The translations under genes were made by a program, and so were the position numbers. Positions 1 through 5,636 of a stretch of DNA of 6,772 nt are shown here, piece by piece (position 1 is the first letter of the stretch; each line of letters begins with the position of its first letter). This stretch comes from Alphaproteobacteria bacterium (GTDB lineage Bacteria > Pseudomonadota > Alphaproteobacteria > RS24): positions 1 through 6,772 of the forward strand of contig RFZE01000078.1 of NCBI GenBank assembly GCA_009920875.1, read 5' to 3'. The notes under the pieces are model-generated. The model worked only from the letters and a program-made list of their open reading frames with translations, made no database searches and was not told the origin of the DNA.

Positions 1-833
1 TTTTGCGCATGGGCGCGATTGGGGGCGTGTTTTGCCATGGCCATGCCCGACACATTCATATGGGCCCCGCCATTGGGCATATCGGGGAAGATGAGCCGCA
101 CTGACCCCGCCCATTCTTTTTGTTCCGGCTTTTTCTCATTGGTCTGCATTTTGCCCATATAATAGGTGTTGCCAATAGCGATATCGCAAGCCCCGCCATA
201 GACTTTGCGCACTTGCGCGCGGTCATTGCCTGACGGTTTAGCGGCGAGATTGGCCTTCAAACCGGTCAGCCAATTGGTGAATTTGGCCTCACCCATATGA
301 TCGAGCATGGCGGCAAATAAGGCGACATTATAAGGGTGCTGACCCGAGCGCAGGCAAATCCGCCCTCGATAGGCCGGTTTGGCCAAATCGGCAAAGCTCA
401 GGGTTTTCTCCTGCACCCGATCTTTGGCGGCATAGGCAATGCGCGCGCGCCAGGTCAGGCCGAACCATTTATCGTCTTGCCCACGTGCGCGCGCCGGAAT
501 ATGGGCTTTTAAAAGCGGCGATGACACGGCTTGCGCGACCGCGCGCGCTGCGTGCAAGCGCCCAATATCAACCGTCAGAATAATATCGGCCGGAGAGCGT
601 TCCCCCTCTGTGGCGATGCGCTCAATCAATCCTTTTTTGGCAAAAATAACATTCACCTCAATACCGGTTTGCGCGGTAAATTTTTCAAAAAGCGGCGCCA
701 CCAAAAATGGCTGGCGATAGGAATACACATTGACCTCGGCGCGGGCCTTGTCAGATACGGCAAAAGCCGTGACGCCCGGCGCCAGTAAGCCGAGCACGAG
801 GCCGGTGTAAATTATTGAGCGCGGCAGGGACAT
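1..833 (-). CDS. Fe(III) ABC transporter periplasmic substrate-binding protein (FutA/FbpA/IdiA-like), 3' end outside window
   Basis: Binds ferric iron in the periplasm and hands it to an inner-membrane ABC permease and ATPase, which are not in this window. The visible 277 residues start at the ATG at 833, with GAAAGGA (839-845) five bases upstream. Residues 1-32 look like a signal peptide (basic start, hydrophobic stretch 7-25, cleavage probably after ARA at 30-32). The mature protein opens with VNVYSYRQP (34-42), typical of this family. TVDIGRLH (87-94), LRSGQHPYN (161-169) and GNTYYMGKM (221-229) follow. The tyrosine pair Y224/Y225, together with Y37 or Y39 and Y134, are the likely iron ligands by family analogy. 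C160 and C216 may form a disulfide (inference). Family members have roughly 340 residues, so about 60 C-terminal residues lie beyond the left edge. A Fur-like operator just upstream supports an iron-uptake role. The family call is firm; iron rather than another metal is inferred from family and operator. Confidence 0.93.
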   Translation of the reverse strand, partial: MSLPRSIIYTGLVLGLLAPGVTAFAVSDKARAEVNVYSYRQPFLVAPLFEKFTAQTGIEVNVIFAKKGLIERIATEGERSPADIILTVDIGRLHAARAVAQAVSSPLLKAHIPARARGQDDKWFGLTWRARIAYAAKDRVQEKTLSFADLAKPAYRGRICLRSGQHPYNVALFAAMLDHMGEAKFTNWLTGLKANLAAKPSGNDRAQVRKVYGGACDIAIGNTYYMGKMQTNEKKPEQKEWAGSVRLIFPDMPNGGAHMNVSGMAMAKHAPNRAHAQ

Positions 834-847
834 GGACGTCCTTTCTT

Positions 848-872
848 GCAATTAAGAATGATTATTAATTGC
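848..872 (-). promoter_or_regulatory. Fur-type operator (25-bp perfect inverted repeat)
   Basis: GCAATTAA (848-855) and TTAATTGC (865-872) are perfect 8-bp inverted arms around a 9-nt centre. Read on the minus strand, the inner 15 bp (853-867), centred on base 860, match the 7-1-7 Fur box TGATAATnATTATCA at 12 of 14 defined positions. The symmetry axes of the two patterns coincide. It lies between the proposed -10 and the start codon of an iron-uptake gene, the usual place for iron-dependent repression. Fur, Irr or another family member could be the regulator; the sequence alone does not decide. Confidence 0.75.
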
Positions 873-901
873 GTCTTAAGCCGATAAGCCCGACAAGTCA
901 A
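873..901 (-). promoter_or_regulatory. Probable promoter of the iron-binding protein gene
   Basis: On the minus strand TTGACT (896-901) is followed after 17 bases by TAAGAC (873-878). The -35 is good and the -10 weak (three of six matches). Transcription would start near 866, inside the inverted repeat at 848-872, so a protein bound there would block the polymerase. That arrangement supports the assignment more than the hexamers themselves. Confidence 0.5.
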
Positions 902-944
902 TATGTCTTGTAAAAGGGGGTCGGGCTCGCCTGCTTTGACCGGC

Positions 945-1772
945 CTAATCGACGTCGCGGCCAATATCCATCATCGGCAAAAGGCGTAAATAATGGCTCG
1001 GAAAAATCCGTTTCACCCAATCGACAAAATGCGCATCAGGGCCGATGAGAATGCGCGCCTTGTTTTTGCGTATGCCTTTCATAATCACCTTGGCCGCGCC
1101 ATCGGGCTGCGTCATGGTGAATTGTGCGAAGCGTTCAATCGCTTCTTCATGTTCGGCTTCGGCATCAGGGCCTTGCTGGATGCGCGCATGGCGGACAATA
1201 TTGGTGTTGATACCGCCCGGATGAATGGTGCTGACGCCGATATCAGTGCCGCGCATTTCATGACGCAGCGCATCGGTAAAGCCAAGCACGCCATATTTGG
1301 CGGCATTATATGCGCTTTGGGTCGGCACGCTGATGAGGCCGAATATGGATGAAATATTGGCCACATGGCCGCTGCCCTTGGTGATGAAATGGGGCAGAAA
1401 GGCTTGTGTGCCGTTGACCACGCCCCAGAAATTAATATCCATCAGCCATTTGAAATCATCGATTTGCATTTCCTCGACCGGCGCGCCAAAAGCGACACCG
1501 GCATTGTTTAAAATTAAATCAGCCGGGCCATATTGCTTCTCGACCGTCGCCGCCAAGTCAAACATGGCATCGCGGTCGGCGACATCGACCATGAAATTTT
1601 CCATAACGCCACCGCCCGCCTCAATGCGCGCCTTGGTCTCGGCCAGCATGTCTTGGCGCAAATCTGTGCCGATGATAACGGCCCCCTCGCGCGCCATGGC
1701 CTGTGCGCAGGCCGCGCCGATACCGCTGCCGGCACCGGTGATGACGCATATTTTATCTTTAAAGTGACGCAT
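945..1772 (-). CDS. Short-chain dehydrogenase/reductase (classical SDR), substrate unknown
   Basis: A 275-residue NAD(P)-dependent oxidoreductase, presumably cytoplasmic, with the full classical SDR motif set. The Rossmann cofactor motif TGAGSGIG is at 12-19, an acidic residue D37 at the end of the second strand favours NAD(H), and D63 in MVDV probably contacts adenine. NNAG is at 89-92. The catalytic tetrad is N114, S142, Y155 and K159 (YNAAK). HPGGINTNI (184-192) follows the active site. Length is normal for classical SDRs plus a short tail. The ATG at 1772 is chosen because GGGAGGAG (1777-1784) precedes it and the Rossmann fold begins a few residues later; the frame stays open upstream but would run into gcrA. 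The C-terminal segment with ILIGPDAHFVDWVKRIFP is of a type seen in several bacterial SDRs of unassigned function. Nothing nearby points to a substrate. Confidence 0.9.
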   Translation of the reverse strand: MRHFKDKICVITGAGSGIGAACAQAMAREGAVIIGTDLRQDMLAETKARIEAGGGVMENFMVDVADRDAMFDLAATVEKQYGPADLILNNAGVAFGAPVEEMQIDDFKWLMDINFWGVVNGTQAFLPHFITKGSGHVANISSIFGLISVPTQSAYNAAKYGVLGFTDALRHEMRGTDIGVSTIHPGGINTNIVRHARIQQGPDAEAEHEEAIERFAQFTMTQPDGAAKVIMKGIRKNKARILIGPDAHFVDWVKRIFPSHYLRLLPMMDIGRDVD

Positions 1773-1824
1773 GAAACTCCTCCCAGAGGCCATATTCTTG
1801 CCGAGGCGCCGATAAAAAGCCAGT

Positions 1825-1861
1825 AAAAAGCCCCGCCCGATTTGATACTCCGGCGGGGCTT
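1825..1861 (-). terminator. Intrinsic terminator of gcrA
   Basis: On the minus strand, just after the gcrA stop, a perfect 10-bp GC-rich stem (AAGCCCCGCC, 1852-1861, with GGCGGGGCTT, 1828-1837) encloses a 14-nt loop. Five Ts follow (1825-1829). This is a textbook Rho-independent terminator separating gcrA from the dehydrogenase gene downstream. The plus-strand reading has no T tract after the stem, so it acts in one direction. Confidence 0.92.
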
Positions 1862-1875
1862 GAGAGGCGGCGGTG

Positions 1876-2358
1876 TTAGTGCGCCGCTTTTTTCTTACGT
1901 CGGCGCTCCAGCGGTTGATAGGCTTGCGCCGCATGGGTGGTGCAATAGGGGCTGCCATTTTTGGCGCGCGCGCCACAGAAATGGAAATCCGTCGTGCCCG
2001 GGTCACCAATCGGCCATTTGCAGGTATGCTCGGTCAAATGCAGCACACTGGCGCGTTCTTCGGGGCTCAAAATCGGCTCGGGAACTACTTGATCTTTAAT
2101 ATCGTCAAGTTCGCTGGCGCGAAAGCGCGCGCTGCCTGACAGCGACGGCGTTGAGGGCTGGGCGCGGCCTGACCCGGCCGAAATGCGCGCGGTCGAGACG
2201 CGGGCCGGCGTGGCGCGGCCCGACAAGCCAAGGCGGTGCACCTTACCGATAACCGCATTGCGGGTTACGCCGCCCATTTTGCGGGCGATTTGACTGGCCG
2301 ACAGCCCGTCCGTCCATAATTGTTTCAGCATTTCTACCCGTTCGTCAGTCCATGCCAT
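1876..2358 (-). CDS. gcrA: Cell-cycle regulator GcrA
   Basis: GcrA is an alphaproteobacterial transcription factor that binds the housekeeping sigma factor and acts at promoters carrying CcrM-methylated GANTC sites, controlling genes of replication and division. The 160-residue product starts MAWTDERVE. It has the N-terminal helix-turn-helix region (about 1-45) with the signature TRNAVIGKVHRLGLSGR (32-48). A low-complexity Ser/Ala/Arg linker (about 49-80) follows. The C-terminal sigma-interacting domain (about 108-148) includes CKWPIGDP (113-120), FHFCGA (126-131) and SPYCTTHA (136-143), with cysteines 113, 128 and 139. The tail is basic (152-157). The ATG at 2358 is preferred to an upstream one because GGAGGG (2367-2372) lies eight bases before it and the family starts with this sequence. 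Its own upstream region contains a DnaA box and GANTC sites, which suggests cell-cycle-timed expression. Confidence 0.97.
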   Translation of the reverse strand: MAWTDERVEMLKQLWTDGLSASQIARKMGGVTRNAVIGKVHRLGLSGRATPARVSTARISAGSGRAQPSTPSLSGSARFRASELDDIKDQVVPEPILSPEERASVLHLTEHTCKWPIGDPGTTDFHFCGARAKNGSPYCTTHAAQAYQPLERRRKKKAAH

Positions 2359-2391
2359 GGCGTTCGCCCTCCAAATTCGGTTTTTTGACCA

Positions 2392-2436
2392 CCACATTTA
2401 GTGGCCTTACACTTATTTTCTACTAAATATAGTGGC
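2392..2436. repeat. Short repeats in the gcrA leader
   Basis: The heptamer TAGTGGC occurs at 2399-2405 and 2430-2436, exactly 31 bp apart, about three helical turns. The proximal copy is part of a short inverted repeat, CCAC (2392-2395) with GTGG (2401-2404). They lie between the proposed gcrA -10 and its start codon and could be a regulator site or chance. No regulator is recognised. Confidence 0.35.
2426..2431 (-). promoter_or_regulatory. Candidate -10 element of gcrA
   Basis: TATATT on the minus strand is the best -10-like hexamer upstream of gcrA and would give a leader of about 60 nt. No good -35 hexamer is found 16-18 bp further up. Instead the GANTC site at 2451-2455 falls there. A poor -35 with a nearby GANTC is known for GcrA-dependent promoters, so autoregulation is possible but inferred. 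Confidence 0.35.
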
Positions 2437-2450
2437 TGATGGGAAAACCC

Positions 2451-2479
2451 GATTCGCGCTTATCCACATGAATCGAATC
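2451..2479. promoter_or_regulatory. Cluster of three GANTC (CcrM methylation) sites
   Basis: GATTC at 2451-2455, GAATC at 2470-2474 and GAATC at 2475-2479 lie within 29 bp between divergent gcrA and the permease gene. A fourth (2575-2579) and a fifth (2724-2728) lie within the permease gene. By eye the 2,450 bp to the left hold none, and the next to the right is at 4971. CcrM methylates the adenine of GANTC in alphaproteobacteria, and GcrA reads that mark. The motif matches are exact; their use here is inferred. Confidence 0.7.
2460..2468 (+). promoter_or_regulatory. DnaA box upstream of gcrA
   Basis: TTATCCACA is an exact match to the high-affinity DnaA box. It sits between GANTC sites, about 100 bp upstream of the gcrA start codon. 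In Caulobacter, DnaA is known to stimulate gcrA transcription, so a DnaA site here fits that circuit. A single box does not suggest a replication origin. Confidence 0.65.
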
Positions 2480-2500
2480 AATGAATACGATAAATTTGCC

Positions 2501-2528
2501 TTGAACCTTGAGATATTTGGCCTATTGT
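2501..2528 (+). promoter_or_regulatory. Candidate promoter of the ABC-2 permease, possibly leaderless
   Basis: TTGAAC (2501-2506) and TATTGT (2523-2528) are spaced by 16 bp, each matching four of six consensus positions. Transcription would start around 2535, practically on the ATG at 2536, and no Shine-Dalgarno sequence precedes that ATG. Together these suggest a leaderless mRNA, unless the true start codon is further downstream. Confidence 0.4.
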
Positions 2529-2535
2529 CTGCGCC

Positions 2536-3393
2536 ATGGAGCACGCAGAAACACCTTCCCCGTCGAAAATCAGCGAATCAGATGCCTTGAGCGGTGATTA
2601 TCCGCGCATCGGGGTGCACCAATTCGGCCGCTTTAACTGGCTCGGCTTATGGACGCTATATCTCAAGGAAGTGCGCCGCTTCACCAAAGTGTGGATGCAG
2701 ACCTTAATGGCGCCGATTATCACGACTCTGCTGTTTTTGGCGATTTTTTCGCTCGCTTTGGCCGGTCTGCGCCCCGATATTAACGGCGTGCCGTTTATCA
2801 ATTTCCTCGCCCCCGGGCTGATTATGATGTCGATTGTGCAAAATGCTTTTGCCAATAGCTCTTCATCGCTACTGGTCGCCAAAGTGCAGGGCAATGTGGT
2901 GGATTTTCTAATGCCGCCTTTATCGCCATTGGAGCTGAATATCGGCATTACTTTTGGCGGTTTGACACGCGGCCTGTTTGTCGGCTTCGGCACCTTTACC
3001 GCCATGTCATTTTTTGTCGATTTCACCGTGCACAGTTTTGCCGTGGCGCTGTTTTATGCCGCCATTGCCTCGCTTTTGCTCGGTCAAATCGGCCTGATTG
3101 GCGGCATTTGGGCCGATAAGTTTGACCATTTGGCGACCATTACCAATTTTGTCATCACCCCATTGGCGTTTTTGTCGGGCACGTTTTACTCGGTCACGCA
3201 ATTGCCGGGCTTTGCTTATCAATTGACCCAATATAATCCGTTTTTTTACATGATTGACGGTTTTCGCTATGCCCTGACCGGCCACGCTGAGGGGTCGCTC
3301 TTGTTTGGCGCAGGGCTATTGCTGGTGCTGACGCTGCTGGCCTCTTTTATCTGCCAATATGTGCTGGCACGCGGCTGGCGGTTAAAAAGCTAA
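2536..3393 (+). CDS. ABC-2 type transporter permease (YadH/NodJ-like)
   Basis: Integral inner-membrane subunit of an ABC exporter, 285 residues. After a polar cytoplasmic segment (about 1-50) there are six hydrophobic segments, near 57-77, 86-107, 134-158, 167-190, 200-220 and 255-277, as in ABC-2 permeases. PLAFLSGTFYSVTQLP (209-224), followed by NPFFYMIDGFRYALTG (234-249), is the typical segment around the fifth membrane helix of this family. Such permeases need a separate ATPase, usually the adjacent gene, but here the neighbours are gcrA and argD, so the partner must be encoded elsewhere. The exported substrate cannot be inferred. The ATG at 2536 has no ribosome-binding site; the first 25-30 residues are Ser/Pro-rich and could be a leader or an over-extended start. 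A terminator follows the gene. Confidence 0.9.
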   Translation: MEHAETPSPSKISESDALSGDYPRIGVHQFGRFNWLGLWTLYLKEVRRFTKVWMQTLMAPIITTLLFLAIFSLALAGLRPDINGVPFINFLAPGLIMMSIVQNAFANSSSSLLVAKVQGNVVDFLMPPLSPLELNIGITFGGLTRGLFVGFGTFTAMSFFVDFTVHSFAVALFYAAIASLLLGQIGLIGGIWADKFDHLATITNFVITPLAFLSGTFYSVTQLPGFAYQLTQYNPFFYMIDGFRYALTGHAEGSLLFGAGLLLVLTLLASFICQYVLARGWRLKS

Positions 3394-3397
3394 CCTC

Positions 3398-3427
3398 TTG
3401 CTAAAAAACCCGCTTTTGGGGTAAAAC
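3398..3427 (+). promoter_or_regulatory. Weak candidate promoter for argD-argF-hslO
   Basis: TTGCTA (3398-3403) and TAAAAC (3422-3427) are 18 bp apart, each with four or more consensus matches. Transcription would start near 3434, just before the hairpin at 3439-3467, which would then lie in the operon's own leader. The downstream gap (3468-3500) is too short for a complete promoter, which is why this one is considered. Confidence 0.3.
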
Positions 3428-3438
3428 CCATCCTCAGC

Positions 3439-3467
3439 AAGCCGCCTTCGCTGAATGGCGGCTTTTT
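3439..3467 (+). terminator. Intrinsic terminator between the permease gene and argD
   Basis: AAGCCGCC (3439-3446) pairs perfectly with GGCGGCTT (3457-3464) across a 10-nt loop and runs into five Ts (3463-3467). It lies 45 bp after the permease stop and 33 bp before the argD start. The simple reading is that it ends the permease transcript. If the operon promoter lies upstream of it, it would act in the argD leader as an attenuator or leaky barrier. Confidence 0.8.
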
Positions 3468-3500
3468 CTATTCCGTTTTTGAAGCGGAGAGGAGTGAAAC

Positions 3501-4688
3501 ATGAGCGCTGGCGACAGCCATATTATGCCGACTTATAACCGCGCCGATTTACGGTTTGTGCGTGGTGACGGCGCGTGGCTGGAAACTGAAACGGGCGAGA
3601 AATTTCTCGATTTTGGCTCTGGCGTCGCGGTCAATACGCTGGGCCATGCGCATCCCAAGCTCAATCAGGCCTTGCAGGCGCAATCGGAAAAACTTTGGCA
3701 CGTCTCCAATCTTTACCGTATCCCCGAACAGGAAAAACTGGCCGACAGTCTGTGCGCCGCGAGCTTTGCTGATTTGGTGTTTTTCAGCAATTCCGGCGCG
3801 GAAGCGGCGGAAGGCATGATTAAGGCGATGCGCAAATATCATGCGGCGCATGGCGCTCCCGAAAAAGTCACGCTAATCGGTTTTGACGGGGCCTTTCACG
3901 GCCGCACTTTGGCGGCACTGGCGGCGGCCGGCAATCAAGCCTATCTCGATGGTTTCGGCCCCGCGCCGCAAGGTTTTGTGCAATGCCCTGCCTTAACCCT
4001 TGAAGCGGTTGAAAAGCTGATTGATGAGACAACAGCCGGTATTCTCATTGAGCCGGTGCAGGGTGAGGGCGGGGTGCGCGATGTCGGCACCGAATTTTTG
4101 CGTGCTTTGCGCGCATTATGCGATGAAAAGGGCATTTTACTCGGCTTTGATGAAGTGCAATGCGGCATTGGCCGCACCGGAAAGCTGTTTGCCCATGAAT
4201 GGGCCGGGGTAACGCCCGATGTCATGGCCATTGCCAAAGGGATTGGCGGCGGTTTTCCGCTCGGTGCGGTTTTGACCACAAAAGCCGTCGGCAGCGCCAT
4301 GCAGCCGGGCACACATGGCTCGACCTATGGCGGCAATCCGCTGGCCTGTGCGGTCGGCAGTGCGGTCTTGCAAGAAGTGGAGGGCGCCGGCTTTCTCGCG
4401 CAAGTGCAAGATAGCGCGGTTTATTTCCGCCAGAATTTGGCGCGGCTGCTTGACGAAAATAGCGATATTTTCGCCGATTTGCGAGGCCGTGGCCTGATGA
4501 TCGGCATGCAATGCAAAATCGCCAATAATGATGTTGTTGCCGCCTTGCGCGATGAAAACCTATTGACCGTCGGCGCCGGTGATAATGTGCTGCGGATTTT
4601 GCCGCCGCTCAATGTCACGCAAGAAGAAATCGACACAGCGATTGCGGCCTTGGAAAGGGCCTGCGCCAAATTGCGCGCGGGAGCATAA
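3501..4688 (+). CDS. argD: Acetylornithine aminotransferase
   Basis: PLP-dependent class III aminotransferase that converts N-acetylglutamate semialdehyde to N-acetylornithine with glutamate as amino donor, a step of arginine synthesis in the cytoplasm. The 395 residues match the usual length. Visible features are the phosphate-binding loop SNSGAEAAE (96-104), FHGRT (132-136) near the PLP ring, EPVQGEGG (184-191) and FDEVQCGIGRTG (216-227) with D217 contacting the pyridine nitrogen. IAKGIGGGFPLGA (244-256) carries the Schiff-base lysine K246, and THGSTYGGNP (271-280) follows. The start at 3501 has GGAGAGGAG (3486-3494) six bases upstream. Related enzymes also act on succinyl-diaminopimelate or on ornithine, but the adjacent argF makes the arginine role most likely. 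It opens the argD-argF-hslO unit. Confidence 0.96.
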   Translation: MSAGDSHIMPTYNRADLRFVRGDGAWLETETGEKFLDFGSGVAVNTLGHAHPKLNQALQAQSEKLWHVSNLYRIPEQEKLADSLCAASFADLVFFSNSGAEAAEGMIKAMRKYHAAHGAPEKVTLIGFDGAFHGRTLAALAAAGNQAYLDGFGPAPQGFVQCPALTLEAVEKLIDETTAGILIEPVQGEGGVRDVGTEFLRALRALCDEKGILLGFDEVQCGIGRTGKLFAHEWAGVTPDVMAIAKGIGGGFPLGAVLTTKAVGSAMQPGTHGSTYGGNPLACAVGSAVLQEVEGAGFLAQVQDSAVYFRQNLARLLDENSDIFADLRGRGLMIGMQCKIANNDVVAALRDENLLTVGAGDNVLRILPPLNVTQEEIDTAIAALERACAKLRAGA

Positions 4689-4691
4689 ATT

Positions 4692-5636
4692 ATGAGTTTG
4701 GCAGACCATCACAATCATTTTCTCGACCTTGCCGATTTGGCCGATGGGCAATTGCGTCACTTGCTCGATGCAGCGGCGGCCAGAAAAGCCGCCCGCGCCG
4801 GATTGCCGAAAGGCACGGTGGATGAGGATGTGCCGCTCGCCGGTCATTTACTGGCCATGGTGTTTGAAAAACCGTCAACCCGCACAAGGCTGTCCTTTGA
4901 TATGGGGATGCGCCAGCTGGGCGGGCAGACGGTGATTTTGAACCAAAGCGATATGCAATTGGGGCGCGGTGAATCGATTGCCGATACGGCAGAAGTCATC
5001 TCGCGTTTTGCCGATATGGCGATGCTGCGCACCGGCCCCCATGAGACGCTGAGCGAGTTGGCGGCGCATGCGCATGTGCCGGTGATAAATGGCCTGACCG
5101 CCTATAGCCATCCGTGCCAAATCGTTGCCGATTTAATGACCTTTGAAGAACATAAGGGTGCGTTGGCCGGGCAGAAGCTGGCATGGCTCGGCGATGGCAA
5201 TAATGTCGCCCTGTCTTTTGTCCACGCCGCGGCACAAGTCGATTTTGAATTGGCTTTGGCGACACCGAATGATTTTTCAATCGCTGATGATGAGATTGCG
5301 ATGGCACGCGATAAGGGTGCCAAAATTACCGTTTGCGCCAGTGCCGAGGAAGCGGCTGAAGGCGCGGCGGCGTTGATTACTGATTGCTGGGTGTCGATGA
5401 GCGATGACCCGCAAGAAGCTGAAGCAAGGGCCCAGGCCTTCCGTCCCTATCAGGTCACACAAGGTTTGATGGATAGGGGCGATGACCCGATTTTCATGCA
5501 TTGCCTGCCCGCTTATCGCGACAGCGAAGTGACGGGTGAGGTGATTGATGGGCCGCGCTCCGTGGTGTTTGACGAGGCGGAAAACCGCGCCCATGCGCAA
5601 AAGGCGATTATGCTGCATTGTTTGGGGCGCGGCTAA
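4692..5636 (+). CDS. argF: Ornithine carbamoyltransferase
   Basis: Condenses carbamoyl phosphate with ornithine to give citrulline, the sixth step of arginine synthesis; trimeric cytoplasmic enzyme. The 314 residues match the family length. The carbamoyl-phosphate site STRTR is at 62-66 (in EKPSTRTRLSFD), HPCQ at 140-143, GDGNN in the ornithine domain at 167-171, D231 and the DCWVSM stretch (231-236) at the ornithine site, and the catalytic HCLP at 270-273. STRTR with HCLP marks an ornithine rather than an aspartate carbamoyltransferase. The ATG is three bases after the argD stop. Its ribosome-binding site GGGAG (4679-4683) lies inside the end of argD, so the two are cotranscribed and probably coupled in translation. 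Confidence 0.97.
   Translation: MSLADHHNHFLDLADLADGQLRHLLDAAAARKAARAGLPKGTVDEDVPLAGHLLAMVFEKPSTRTRLSFDMGMRQLGGQTVILNQSDMQLGRGESIADTAEVISRFADMAMLRTGPHETLSELAAHAHVPVINGLTAYSHPCQIVADLMTFEEHKGALAGQKLAWLGDGNNVALSFVHAAAQVDFELALATPNDFSIADDEIAMARDKGAKITVCASAEEAAEGAAALITDCWVSMSDDPQEAEARAQAFRPYQVTQGLMDRGDDPIFMHCLPAYRDSEVTGEVIDGPRSVVFDEAENRAHAQKAIMLHCLGRG

Noticed and set aside
439..788. Two plus-strand open frames within the left-edge gene
   Set aside because: They are antisense to the iron-binding protein gene, have no recognisable content, and exist because of GC-rich codon bias.
903..944. Possible terminator after the dehydrogenase gene
   Set aside because: Partial pairings between GGTC and GACC stretches exist, with TTTT nearby, but no stem of convincing length forms.
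945..2009. A 354-codon version of the dehydrogenase gene starting at 2009
   Set aside because: The extra 79 residues are basic, overlap gcrA and its terminator, and precede a clear Rossmann start. The ATG at 1772 has a strong ribosome-binding site.
1876..2397. A longer gcrA starting at 2397
   Set aside because: The 13 added residues are not part of the family N terminus, and the ribosome-binding site favours 2358.
2460..2468. DnaA box as a sign of a replication origin
   Set aside because: Only one box is seen, with no AT-rich unwinding region, box cluster or origin-linked genes.
3408..3422. Small hairpin ACCC/GGGT after the permease stop
   Set aside because: A four-pair stem with no T tract; the hairpin at 3439-3467 is the credible terminator.
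5618..5635. hslO start at 5618
   Set aside because: It lies inside argF with no ribosome-binding site. The ATG at 5636 gives the usual stop/start overlap and family N terminus.
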